Shown piece after piece: positions 53,494 to 62,300 of a DNA stretch of 64,000 nt. The stretch spans positions 61,729 to 125,728 of the forward strand of contig NZ_AUEW01000013.1 of assembly GCF_000426185.1 (NCBI RefSeq). The letters run 5' to 3'. The DNA comes from Cellulomonas sp. URHD0024. Lineage in GTDB: Bacteria > Actinomycetota > Actinomycetes > Actinomycetales > Cellulomonadaceae. The position numbers were made by a program, and so were the translations under genes. The notes beneath the pieces are model-generated. The model did not search any database, had not been told where the DNA came from, and was given only the letters and a program-made list of their open reading frames with translations. Positions within the stretch are counted from its first letter, which is position 1, and each line of letters opens with the position of its first letter.

Positions 53494-53568
<75 letters not shown>

Positions 53569-53653
53569 GAAAGTGCTGGTCAGAGGCCACGCCGGGATCC
53601 TGAACATAGGAGCCTGACGTGGCCACTAGCCATTTAATAGACACTCATCGGTT

Positions 53654-53681
53654 GAGACTCGACCAGTGCGGGTCGAGTCTC
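53654..53681. terminator. Hairpin between tRNA-Ala and the excisionase gene
   Basis: Perfect 11-bp stem GAGACTCGACC / GGTCGAGTCTC with loop AGTGCG. No T-run. It could terminate tRNA transcription or be an integrase arm site. Confidence 0.5.
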
Positions 53682-53695
53682 GGGCCGCTTCGCGC

Positions 53696-53720
53696 GTGTT
53701 ACGGCTCCCTGGGCACACCT
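53696..53720 (+). promoter_or_regulatory. 25-bp element motif, copy A (excisionase gene)
   Basis: Begins GTGTTACGG, ends GGGCACACCT, 6 nt before ATG 53727. Copies B (59235-59259) and C (59132-59156, minus) have the same ends and the same spacing. Confidence 0.6.
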
Positions 53721-53726
53721 GTGACC

Positions 53727-53960
53727 ATGGAGACCAACGACGTGGTGTCGGCCATCGAGCCGGCGATGACTCTGCCCGAGCTCGCTGCGTACCTGTCGGT
53801 GAGCACCCAGGCGCTGTACGACCTGCGTTCGCAGGGGCGCGGCCCGCGAGGCTTTCGTGTCGGACGCCAGCTGCGCTTCCGGGACAGCGAGATCCAGGCG
53901 TGGCTGGCACGCATGGAGGTGGCCGACGGCGAGCGGCATCAAAGACCGGCCGGGCTGTGA
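53727..53960 (+). CDS. Excisionase-type helix-turn-helix protein
   Basis: 77 aa, MerR-like winged HTH of the DNA-binding excisionase family: MTLPELAAYLSVSTQALYDLRSQGRGPRGFRVGRQLRFRDSEIQAWL in parts, residues 13-62. It should direct excision and may regulate. ATG 53727 lies exactly 6 nt after motif copy A; the open frame extends to 53619 through the tRNA-proximal spacer without homology. Overlaps the integrase start by 4 nt. Confidence 0.85.
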   Translation: METNDVVSAIEPAMTLPELAAYLSVSTQALYDLRSQGRGPRGFRVGRQLRFRDSEIQAWLARMEVADGERHQRPAGL

Positions 53961-55234
53961 GCCGCGGACGGCCGCGGACCGCGATCGGCACGTTCGGCGA
54001 GATCGCGCTCGTCGACCTGGGCAATCGGTACCGGGCGACGACACGCTACCGCGACCTGGACGGCCGGCTGCGCCGGGTGACGGCGGTTGCGAGCAGCCGG
54101 CGCGCCGCGACTGCCCGGCTCAAGGCGAAGCTCGTCGACCGCGCCGGCTACGGCAGCGGGGGACTGCTCAGCGTGTCCAGCCCGTTCGGCGACCTGTGCG
54201 ACCTGTGGCTGGCGGATCTGGAGCTGCGGGACATCTCCGAGGGCACCAAGGACAACTATCGTGATGACCTGCGTCTGCACGTGCGGCCGGTGCTCGAGTC
54301 CTACGCCCTCGGCGAGATCACCACAGGACGCGTCGAGTGGCTTTTACGGCGCGAGGCTGCCATCTCGCACTCGCGGGCCAAGCACACGCGCACACTGCTC
54401 AACCAGATGTTCGCCTTCGCGCTGCGGCACGACGCCCTCGCGCGTAACCCGGTCCAGGGGACCTCCCCACTGATCAAGCCCAAACGGGAGATCGAGGCGA
54501 TGACCCTGGAGCAGGTCCAAGCGATCCGTGCCGCCGCCGCAGCATGGCGCACCGGATCCGGCGTGCTCGGGCCGAAGCCGGACGGCCAGGTCCGTGACAT
54601 CTGCGAGGTGCTGCTCGGCACGTCAATGCGCCCTGGGGAGGTCCTCGCTCTGCGGCCCTGCGACATCGACGACACCAGCCGAGGCATGATCGCTCACGTG
54701 CGGGGCACGGTCGTACGACGGCAGGGGATGCGGGACTTCCGCCAAGACCACGCCAAGACCGATGCCTCGCACCGCAGCATCGCCGTGCCGGAGTTCGCAG
54801 CCCGGGTACTGCGCCGCCGACTGGCACACGTTGCCTCCGAGCAGAGCGAAGTCACGATCTTCCACAACCGCAACGGCGGCGTCATCACCCTGCACAACCT
54901 TCGCCGCACGTTCCGCGAGTTCCTCACTGACGCCGGACTCACCGATTCGGGAATCACTCCCCGCTGGTATCGGCGCACGGGCGCAACCGTGCTTGCTCGC
55001 GGTCTCGGGATCGACGCGGCCGCGTCGTTTCTCGGGCACACCAGCACGGCGATCACCGAAGGGCACTACGTCGCGCCCGACCAGTCTGTCGACCTGTCGC
55101 CTGCTGCTGTGCTCGAAAGGACCCTGCGGCCGGTCGATCCGGACGGGTCGTTGCTTGTGGTGGGAAACAACGACGAGGAGCTCGATGCGCTTGACCGAAT
55201 CGACAGAACCGAGGGCCCGGACGAGGCAGCTTGA
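53957..55234 (+). CDS. Tyrosine recombinase (integrase) with altered catalytic box
   Basis: 425 aa: N-terminal arm-binding part, SAM-like core-binding domain about 75-165 (DLWLADLELRDISEGTKDNYRDDL), catalytic domain after 180. Residues: Arg 225 in TSMRPGEVLAL, Lys in HAKTDASHRS, box II as TPRWYRRTGATVLARGLG with Arg 339, His 361 in LGHTS, nucleophile Tyr 371 in EGHYV. The usual His of HxxR is Arg 336. GTG 53957 overlaps the excisionase stop. Confidence 0.9.
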   Translation: MSRGRPRTAIGTFGEIALVDLGNRYRATTRYRDLDGRLRRVTAVASSRRAATARLKAKLVDRAGYGSGGLLSVSSPFGDLCDLWLADLELRDISEGTKDNYRDDLRLHVRPVLESYALGEITTGRVEWLLRREAAISHSRAKHTRTLLNQMFAFALRHDALARNPVQGTSPLIKPKREIEAMTLEQVQAIRAAAAAWRTGSGVLGPKPDGQVRDICEVLLGTSMRPGEVLALRPCDIDDTSRGMIAHVRGTVVRRQGMRDFRQDHAKTDASHRSIAVPEFAARVLRRRLAHVASEQSEVTIFHNRNGGVITLHNLRRTFREFLTDAGLTDSGITPRWYRRTGATVLARGLGIDAAASFLGHTSTAITEGHYVAPDQSVDLSPAAVLERTLRPVDPDGSLLVVGNNDEELDALDRIDRTEGPDEAA

Positions 55235-55434
55235 TGAGCGCCTGTGGCCCTGTTGGCTCGTGACTGGAATCGAACCAGTAACAGCCGGCAATCCTCGCAA
55301 CTGGGTGTGGCCTGGCGTCAGCGGCGCGGGACGCTGCCAGAGCCGCTCAGAATGGCAACGGCAGGATTCGCACGCCGCGCTCGGGCGTGTCGCACACACT
55401 CGGCGATTCGGGTCGTCTTGTGGGAACGCGCGCG

Positions 55435-55440
55435 TAGCGT
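55435..55440 (+). promoter_or_regulatory. -10 hexamer TAGCGT before the frameshifted cargo gene
   Basis: TAGCGT with a 7-nt spacer before ATG 55448. Confidence 0.4.
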
Positions 55441-55447
55441 CCGGGTC

Positions 55448-55820
55448 ATGGCGTCCTCAGAGCTCGACATCCTTGGAGACATTCTCGACGAGCTGTGCGC
55501 CGACGATGTTGGGTGGGTCGATTGGGAGGACGCAGGCTCTGACGACGACAAGGTGCTCGCGATGGTGTCCGCCGGACGAGCTCGGACACCGCGCGCAGTA
55601 CACGATGCGGCCGGAGCTCGCAGTCGGACTGCTGATCGTGGTAGCTCGGAGTGTTCAGAGCACGCTGCGCAGGTTCGCCGCTCGCGACCCTGACGTGTTC
55701 CGGAGCTTCGACGTCGTGCACGAGCGGCCGATCGCCGTCATCCGGGACCGACGCCGTCCTGCGCGCGCACCGGTAGCTCGTCATGGCACTCACGTACCGA
55801 GGCGTCAGTTAGTGATATGA
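55448..55820 (+). pseudogene. Small cargo gene interrupted by a frameshift
   Basis: ATG 55448 starts MASSELDILGDILDELCADD and WVDWEDAGSDDDKVLAM; the frame then turns into Arg/Ala shadow and stops at 55693. The next frame over the same stretch becomes protein-like at about 55565 (PPDELGHRAQYTMRPELAVG, then LLIVVARSVQSTLRRFAARDPDVF, SFDVVHERPIAV) and stops at 55820. One indel near 55565 would give a single ~124-aa protein. TAGCGT lies 7 nt before the ATG. Unknown family. Confidence 0.45.
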
Positions 55821-56045
55821 CCAAACAGTCCCGTCGGTGTCCGTCAAATCTGCTGGCCGAACTAGCCACTTTCCCTCAGGGGAGACCACCGGAGTGCCAT
55901 CCGATGTCCACAGCGTTGCACGCCGTCCATCTGATTCGCGCCAAGCGTGTGGGCCAGGATGCGCGGCCAGCCGCTGGCACTCCGCATCTGCGAGTCGGCC
56001 GCCTCGATAGGGAAACGGAATTTGGCACACCGCCTCGGTCGTCAC
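55809..56045 (-). CDS. Small hypothetical protein with Cys/His pattern
   Basis: 78 aa: TTEAVCQIPFPYRGGRLA, DAECQRLAAHPGPHAWRESDG, then TLWTSDGTPVVSPEGKWLV. The spacing C-x16-C-x5-H-x3-H resembles a small metal-binding knuckle common in short actinobacterial proteins. GTG 56045 is supported by TAGTGT exactly 6 nt upstream. Convergent with the frameshifted cargo gene. Function unknown. Confidence 0.5.
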   Translation of the reverse strand: MTTEAVCQIPFPYRGGRLADAECQRLAAHPGPHAWRESDGRRATLWTSDGTPVVSPEGKWLVRPADLTDTDGTVWSYH

Positions 56046-56051
56046 GGCGTC

Positions 56052-56057
56052 ACACTA
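56052..56057 (-). promoter_or_regulatory. -10 hexamer TAGTGT for the 78-aa gene
   Basis: TAGTGT on the minus strand, 6-nt spacer GACGCC before GTG 56045. Confidence 0.45.
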
Positions 56058-56211
56058 GTGGCTGCCAAGGCGCTCGCCACCCCGCATCTGTGCAGGTCAC
56101 TATGTAGCGGTCCCGACGCCTCCCAGGGTGAGTCGGGGACCGGTGCTTGCTCATGGCCCGATTCCCTTGGGGTATGGCGTCGGCGCGCGGCGCGATTCAA
56201 AGTCGTCCCCT

Positions 56212-56217
56212 CATACT
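56212..56217 (+). promoter_or_regulatory. -10 hexamer CATACT for the 189-aa gene
   Basis: CATACT with a 7-nt spacer before ATG 56225. Confidence 0.4.
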
Positions 56218-56224
56218 TGGGCGC

Positions 56225-56794
56225 ATGAAGCCGAGCAAGGTCCGCCGTCGCCTGAACGACTCGCTCACAGGACGGAGAATCGTGACGGCGGTTCGGGATT
56301 CGTTCGAGATCTCTCTGACCGACGGGTTCGTCATCGCGATGACGGAGGACTGGGTCGTCATGCACACCCTTGCTGACGGCGTCTATCTGGACGACATCGT
56401 GATGCTTCGGCTCGGGGACATCTCACGTGTCTGGTTCCGCGATGACGACGCCTACCACCATCGAGCTGTCGAAGCCCTCGACAAGAGCGTTGCGGTCTTC
56501 GATTGCGACGACAGCGTCGATGCCTGCGAGTTGCTCAAGGTAGCGTCTGCCACGGCCGAGATCTTCGCGGTCCGTTTGGAGATGCTCGACAGGGAACCGC
56601 TTGCCATCGGTCGTCTGACCAGGCTTCGGAAGAAGTCATTTGATCTGCACTACGTAGGCCGCGACGGCGTCTGGGCCAATCAGGTCGAACGATGGAAGTA
56701 CCAGGACCTCACGCGGATCGAGCTGGGTGGGCGGTACCTGCAGGCGCTCAACAGTTTCTCCGATCCGCACCCGCTAGCCGAAGAGGGCTCATGA
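56225..56794 (+). CDS. Hypothetical cargo protein, 189 aa
   Basis: Soluble mixed alpha/beta protein without a recognised motif: basic start KPSKVRRRLNDSLTGRRIV, DSFEISLTDGFVIAMTEDWV near residue 24, DDIVMLRLGDISRVWF near 52, then FDLHYVGRDGVWANQVERW near 135. The alternating strand pattern looks like a small beta-rich sensor or immunity-type fold, but I cannot name it. ATG 56225 follows CATACT at 7 nt. Confidence 0.65.
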   Translation: MKPSKVRRRLNDSLTGRRIVTAVRDSFEISLTDGFVIAMTEDWVVMHTLADGVYLDDIVMLRLGDISRVWFRDDDAYHHRAVEALDKSVAVFDCDDSVDACELLKVASATAEIFAVRLEMLDREPLAIGRLTRLRKKSFDLHYVGRDGVWANQVERWKYQDLTRIELGGRYLQALNSFSDPHPLAEEGS

Positions 56795-56843
56795 CAGACG
56801 AGGGTGAGCGGGAACGATCACGCAGCACGGCTCATGTTGCCCC

Positions 56844-57179
56844 GTGGTGATCGTCAGAAGTGGTCGTTGGCTCTACGACGACACCGTCGAGAAGCCGGTC
56901 GACATCGTCGGGCTGCCCTACGACTTCTGGTTCGAGCTCGGTAAGGCCGATGAGCAGCTGGAGCCAGGCGAGACGCCCACCACACCCGGCGAGTGTGGCT
57001 TGCTGTTCTACGTGCGCGTCCGGCACGCCGGCGAGACCTCGACTCCCACGTGGCCCGACTCCGCCGGCTACGCAACGATCAACGAAGCAATGCACGCGGC
57101 GGAAGGACGCGCACCCACCGCGATCATCTGGAATGCGCCCGAGCCCGACACGGATGACCGGTTGAGAGACACGCCTTAA
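56844..57179 (+). CDS. Hypothetical cargo protein, 111 aa
   Basis: VIVRSGRWLYDDTVEKPVDI then LPYDFWFELGKADEQLEPGE, GLLFYVRVRHAG and GYATINEAMHAAEGR. Acidic, soluble, normal codon use. GTG 56844 is used; a second GTG follows at once. Converges on the minus-strand cargo operon and overlaps its last gene's stop by 4 nt. No recognised family. Confidence 0.65.
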   Translation: MVIVRSGRWLYDDTVEKPVDIVGLPYDFWFELGKADEQLEPGETPTTPGECGLLFYVRVRHAGETSTPTWPDSAGYATINEAMHAAEGRAPTAIIWNAPEPDTDDRLRDTP

Positions 57180-58606
57180 TGAAGCGCGGTACGGCCGAGT
57201 GGCCGGGAGTATTCGACGACGGGCTCGTGTTGCCGGACAGTCGCCAACGTCGGGATTCGCGTGGCCGCCTGCCCGACGGAGCGGTACAGCGCAGCGGTGT
57301 TTCCTGTCGTAGCGGGTGGCGCGCTGACCCGGGCCGTTGGCGGTAGTCGAAGTTTCGCGGTGACGAGTGCTGGGTCGTCCGTGATCTGGTCACCAGTGAG
57401 GTCGGCCACCCGGACCTGCACAGCGCCGGATGCCGCCATCGCGGCGAATGTTGTGGCGTTCCATTCGGCGACCCGCGCCATGCTGTGCACGGCTCCGTTG
57501 ACGAGCGCGGCGTAGCGGCGGGTGATGGCGTCGTTGAAGCCAGTCAGGCGCAGCGGTTGGTGCAAGGGGATCAGATCGTTGAGCAGCTGGCGGACCTCCG
57601 TGATGTCTTCGCGGATCGCGGGGTCCGGCACAGCGGGTGTCAGATATTGCTGCAGGTCTGCGCAGACGCGTTGCCAGGCTCGTCCGCCCGTCAGGATCCA
57701 GTTGGTCGCGCCCACCTCGTTCGACCGGTCGTCGGCCTGATGTTCGGTGGATCTCGCATTGACGCCGGTCCGGACGGCCAGGTCGAGCCCGTGCAGCACT
57801 GCGGCGTGGGCGTGTACGGCGACGCCGAGGCCGGCGAGGTCCCGCAGGGTCCCCATGGCGTGCTCGGGTGTCGCGGCCAGGGCCCAGGCTGCGTGCCGCA
57901 ACCGGCCGAGGCGGTCCGCCAACTCGTCGATCGGGTTCCCGACGCGCACGGTGTGGTCGTTGAGCGGGATGTCCCACAGACCGTGTCCCGGAGTCGTCGA
58001 CTCGGCTAGGTGGTGCAGGTGCCGGGCGCGTCGTATGGGTTCTTGGATGCCTGGGAGCCACTGCTGCAGGTCCGCCCAGGGGACGCCGGCTTGGATCGCG
58101 CGTAGTCCCAGTGGCTGTTGCGTGGCGAGCTGGACTTCAGTCAGTTGCGCGACCGTTCCGAGCGCGGAGCGTCGGCGGGCGTCGTCGAGGACGATCCGGG
58201 CGTATTCGCTGAGCGGGGTGAGGTGTGGTCCGTGGTGGGTGGCGAGCAGGTCGCCCGCCGCTCCGAGCCGCCGGCTCGCGTCGAGCCAGGGATGAGTGAA
58301 GTCGAAGTCAGGGTAGGGGTTTTCGACTCGCCGTGGGTTGATGGCCTGGATGGAGGCGAAGAGTCCGACGGCGGAGCGGTCGATGTCGCCGTCGGTGTCG
58401 GCCTGATGGACCAGGAGGTGGGTGCGTACGTGCTGGGGGTCGACGAGCGCCCATGTATGTGCCCGAAGGGCGTCCAGCGTGTCGTAGTAGGCGCCGATGA
58501 CGTTGCGGGCGTGGTCTGGGGAGGTGAACCCGTAGCGCAGGAACTGGAGAAACCCGCTGCGCAGGTCGGCAGCTGCTTGGCCGACGAGGTCGCCATATGT
58601 CGTCAC
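57176..58606 (-). CDS. Hypothetical helical cargo protein, 476 aa
   Basis: Almost all-helical, His- and Ala-rich soluble protein: TYGDLVGQAAADLRSGFLQF at the start, SPDHARNVIGAYYDTLDALRAH near residue 28, later repeated helical segments such as DELADRLGRLRHAAWALA and NDAITRRYAALVNGAVHSM. No catalytic or membrane motif recognised. GTG 58606 overlaps the upstream 141-aa gene by 4 nt, so the two are a coupled pair, probably a complex. Driven from motif copy C. Confidence 0.65.
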   Translation of the reverse strand: MTTYGDLVGQAAADLRSGFLQFLRYGFTSPDHARNVIGAYYDTLDALRAHTWALVDPQHVRTHLLVHQADTDGDIDRSAVGLFASIQAINPRRVENPYPDFDFTHPWLDASRRLGAAGDLLATHHGPHLTPLSEYARIVLDDARRRSALGTVAQLTEVQLATQQPLGLRAIQAGVPWADLQQWLPGIQEPIRRARHLHHLAESTTPGHGLWDIPLNDHTVRVGNPIDELADRLGRLRHAAWALAATPEHAMGTLRDLAGLGVAVHAHAAVLHGLDLAVRTGVNARSTEHQADDRSNEVGATNWILTGGRAWQRVCADLQQYLTPAVPDPAIREDITEVRQLLNDLIPLHQPLRLTGFNDAITRRYAALVNGAVHSMARVAEWNATTFAAMAASGAVQVRVADLTGDQITDDPALVTAKLRLPPTARVSAPPATTGNTAALYRSVGQAATRIPTLATVRQHEPVVEYSRPLGRTALH

Positions 58607-59028
58607 GGCAAGTCGCCGAGGATGCTGGTTCGTGCGGTGAAGACCTTGCCTGCGACACGGGCGAGGCAGGCGGTCTCCGCGGGCGCGGTGCCGGCGTCGA
58701 TGAGCGCGTAGGTGCGTTCGAGGATCGCGTCGGCGAGGCGTCCGACAACGTGTCGGGCGTCCACCGGTTCGTCGCTGCGGTGCAGCGGGCCCAGGTCGAT
58801 GGCGATGGCGCCGGTGGCGAGGTGTTCGTAGAGCCACTCAAGCTCGTCTCGTGCCTCCCGAAGGTCGAGAGAAGCGGACATGACGTCGACCCCCGCGGCC
58901 AGAGACAGGCCGAGGCTGAGCCGCATGGCGGCGTGGCTGGCGGTGTAGAGCAGAGACCACAGTCCGTGCCAGTCCGGCTCGGCGAACTCGATCAGGACGC
59001 CCGCTGGTGTTTCCCACGTGGTGCTCAC
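58603..59028 (-). CDS. Hypothetical helical cargo protein, 141 aa
   Basis: STTWETPAGVLIEFAEPDWH, then helices LWSLLYTASHAAMRLSLGLSLA, SASLDLREARDELEWLYEHLA and VVGRLADAILERTYALIDAG. GTG 59028 has GGAGG 7 nt upstream and is preferred; the frame stays open to 59190 with an ATG at 59130 next to motif copy C. First gene of the two-gene minus operon. Function unknown. Confidence 0.65.
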   Translation of the reverse strand: MSTTWETPAGVLIEFAEPDWHGLWSLLYTASHAAMRLSLGLSLAAGVDVMSASLDLREARDELEWLYEHLATGAIAIDLGPLHRSDEPVDARHVVGRLADAILERTYALIDAGTAPAETACLARVAGKVFTARTSILGDLP

Positions 59029-59131
59029 TGTGATGCCTCCGTCGTGATGGCCGTTCGAAGCACGGTGCTCGGTCTGATCCGTCCTGGTGATCGATTCCTG
59101 GGATCTGTGGATGACCGACCGCCATGCCATT

Positions 59132-59156
59132 AGGTGTGCCCGCAGACCTGTAAGAC
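59132..59156 (-). promoter_or_regulatory. 25-bp element motif, copy C (cargo operon)
   Basis: On the minus strand begins GTCTTACAGG and ends GGGCACACCT, exactly 6 nt before an ATG at 59125. Confidence 0.55.
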
Positions 59157-59234
59157 GCAAGGTCGTCGAGCGAGGGGCGAAGAGAGCCATGACACCTCTG
59201 GCACCACCCGATCGATCACAGGCCTGCGGATCGC

Positions 59235-59259
59235 GTGTTACGGGGTTCCGGGCACACCT
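59235..59259 (+). promoter_or_regulatory. 25-bp element motif, copy B (relaxase gene)
   Basis: Begins GTGTTACGGG, ends GGGCACACCT, 6 nt before ATG 59266 of a leader peptide. Copies B and C face away from each other across 78 bp. Confidence 0.6.
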
Positions 59260-59265
59260 GTGGGC

Positions 59266-59313
59266 ATGACAACGAGCGTGTTGGCGTCGACCCGATCCGT
59301 GCCGCGATGGTGA
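59266..59313 (+). CDS. 15-residue leader peptide before the relaxase
   Basis: MTTSVLASTRSVPRW; its ATG sits 6 nt after motif copy B and its TGA overlaps a relaxase-frame ATG (TGATG, 59311-59315). Expected to couple translation of the relaxase to this start. Confidence 0.4.
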   Translation: MTTSVLASTRSVPRW

Positions 59314-62300
59314 TGACGTTGCACCGGCTGACGGCCGGGGCGGGCTATCAGTACCTGCTGAAGCACACGGCGACCGGGGACTGTGATCGGTCCGGCGGCG
59401 CGTCCTTGACCGCCTACTACACGCAGTCCGGGAACCCGCCGGGCCGCTGGCTTGGGGCCGGGCTGACTGGGATCGGGGGCGTGGAGGCCGTCGGGCTCGA
59501 GGTCGGCGCCTTGGTCGAGGAGACGCCGATGGCGCGACTGTTCGGACAGGGCTGTGACCCGCTGACCGGTGCGCCGCTGGGGCACTCCTACCGGGTGGGC
59601 GAACCGGTGGCGAAGCGGGTCGAGGCGCAGGTTCGGGCTTTGCCGGCGCTGATGGTTCCGGACGCGCGCCGGGCGGCGATCGCGGCGATCACCCGCGTTG
59701 AGCTCTCCCGGAGCGCACCGAAGGCGATCGCGGGGTTCGATCTGACGTTCACGCCCCCGAAGTCGGTCTCGACGTTGTGGGCGGTCGCCGACGACCACAC
59801 CCAGGCGGTCATCCTGGAAGCGCATCGGGCCGCGGTCGAACAGGCGTTGGCGTTCTTGCAGGATCGTGCGCTCTTCACCCGGACCGGGCACGCGGGATGC
59901 CGCCAGGAGCTGACCCAGGGCGCGGTCGCGGTCGGGTTCGACCACTGGGACTCCCGGGCCGGAGACCCGAACCTGCACACCCATGTAGTTGTAGCGAACA
60001 AGGTCCAGGGCCCGGACGGGACATGGCGGTCTCTGGATTCGCGTGCCCTGCATCACGCGACGGTGACGATCTCTGAGGTGTACGACGCTCTGATGGCCGA
60101 CGAGCTGGCTCGCCGGCTGCCCGTGCGGTGGGGGTGGCGGCATCGCGGGCCACGGCGCAGCCCGCGTCTAGAGGTCAAGGGGGTCGGTGATGGGTTGATG
60201 GGGGAGTTCTCGACGCGGTCCACACGCATCGATGAGGCAATGACGGACCAGGTCGCGAAGTTCGCTGCGACTCATGGCCGCACACCGAACCGGATCGAGA
60301 TCACCCGGCTGCGCCAGCAGGTCACCCGTGCGACGCGTCCGCGAAAGCACGTGCGGCCGCTGGTCGAACTGCTGGCTGCGTGGCGCAAGCGTGCAGCCGA
60401 GTTGACCGGCCGCACCCCAGAACAACTCACGGACCAGGCGGTCGGGCGGAGCCGAACTGTTTCGCGGCGCGCCGTTGACGTCGCTGGTGAGGAGATCCGT
60501 GCCCTGGCGGAGACTGTTCTGGGGGACGTGATGGAGCGGCGCTCGACGTGGACCCGGTGGAACGTATTGGCCGAGGCAGCACGGCTCACCCGCGGAATCG
60601 CGATGGCCAGCCCGCCGGACCGTCTCGCGCTGCTCGATGCCGTCGCGGATGCGGCGCTCAGCGGCGCGGTCTCGATCGCCGCACCGCAGCTCTTCGTGCC
60701 CGGACCGGGGTATCAGCGTCCGGACGGGACGTCGGTGTTCGATCGTCCAGACGAGGAGCGGTTCACCGATCAGCGCATCCTGGCCGCAGAAGCTCGGCTC
60801 CTGAGCGCGGCAGCCCGCGAGGATGGGCCCGCGACATCAGCCGCGGCGCTCGTAGTAGCAGCCGCCGACCAGAGGATGCGCCTGGCAGCCGATCAAGTCG
60901 AGGTTGTGCGGCGGGTTGCGATGTCCGGACGGCGCCTGGAAATCCTGGTCGGTCCGGCAGGGTCAGGCAAGACAACGACGTTGCGTGGGGTGCGTCGCGC
61001 CTGGGAGCACACCTACGGGCGTGGTTCGGCGGTCGGTCTGGCGCCGTCCAGCTCGGCGGCCGCCGAGCTAGCCAAGGCGCTGAACGTCGCATGTGAGAAC
61101 ACCGCCAAGTGGATTCATGAGTCCGTCGGACAGGGCGCCCAGCGCCGTGCCGCGGTCACCGCAAGGCTCAATGTGGCGCGCGATGCCGCCGGCAAGGCCG
61201 CTGACCGGCGGGCAGTCCGGATCATCGAGACCGCGCTGGCCGGGCAGGCCCACGAAGCGACCCGGTGGTCACTTCGACCCGGGCAGCTGGTCATCGTCGA
61301 CGAAGCCTCCCTGGCCGGGACCTTCACGTTAGACACAATCGTCACCCAGGCCGACGTAGCGGGCGCCAAAGTGCTGCTCGTCGGCGACCACGCCCAGCTG
61401 TCCGCGGTTGACGCCGGAGGCGCGTTCGCGCTGCTCGCACACCGGACAAGCCCCGCCCGGTTGACATCGCTGTGGCGGTTCAGCCAACCGTGGGAAGCCG
61501 CCGCCAGCCTCGGCCTGCGCGACGGCAACCCGAGCGTGCTGGAGGACTACGTCGAGCACGACCGTGTGCACTCCGGGGCGGCCGAGGCGATGCTCGAGGA
61601 CGCCTACACCGCCTGGGCGAACGACCTCGATGCCGGAAGCGATGCGATCTTGCTCGCCCCCGACGCCCGCACCGTCGCCGCTCTGAACGCCCGGGCACAC
61701 CGCGACCGAGTCGCCGACGGACTCGTCGCCCCCACCGGCGTCCCGACGGCCTCTGGGGAACTGGTCGGCGTCGGGGACCGCATCGTCACCCGCCGCAACG
61801 ATCGGACCCTGCGCCCATTGGCGTGCGGCCCCCACGCCTACGTGCGCAACGGAGACCTATGGATCGTGACCGATACCCAGCCGGACGGGTCCGTAACGGC
61901 GTCGCGGACCCGGTCCGCGGCTGGCACTGACTCGGCGACGGTCCTGCTGCCCGCCGGGTACGTCCAACACGACGTTGAGCTCGGCTACGCCATTACCACC
62001 CACCGCGCACAAGGCATCACCGTCGATCGCGCGCACGTGCTCGCCCACCCCGGCATGGCCCGAGAAAACCTCTACGTCGCGATATCCCGTGGCCGACACG
62101 CCAACCACATCTACGTCGCGCTAGACGCCGTCGACCCCGACTGTGACGATCTGCCCGACGTCCCGACGAACACCACAGGCCGCGAGGTCCTGGCCACGAT
62201 CATCACCAGCCCAGGAGCCGAACAGTCCGCGACCGCGCAGATCGTCACCGCGCAAGAGGCCGCAGGATCGGTGCATCGCCTCGAACCCATCCGCCGCACC

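Noticed and set aside
55186..55340. A complete tRNA gene on the minus strand
   Set aside because: Only the T arm and acceptor 3' strand are present; no matching 5' acceptor, D arm or anticodon arm.
58838..59125. A 95-aa minus-strand ORF starting 6 nt after motif copy C
   Set aside because: Most of it is Arg-rich and antiphase to the well-formed 141-aa gene, which has its own GGAGG site. It may still serve as a translated leader, but I do not call it a gene.
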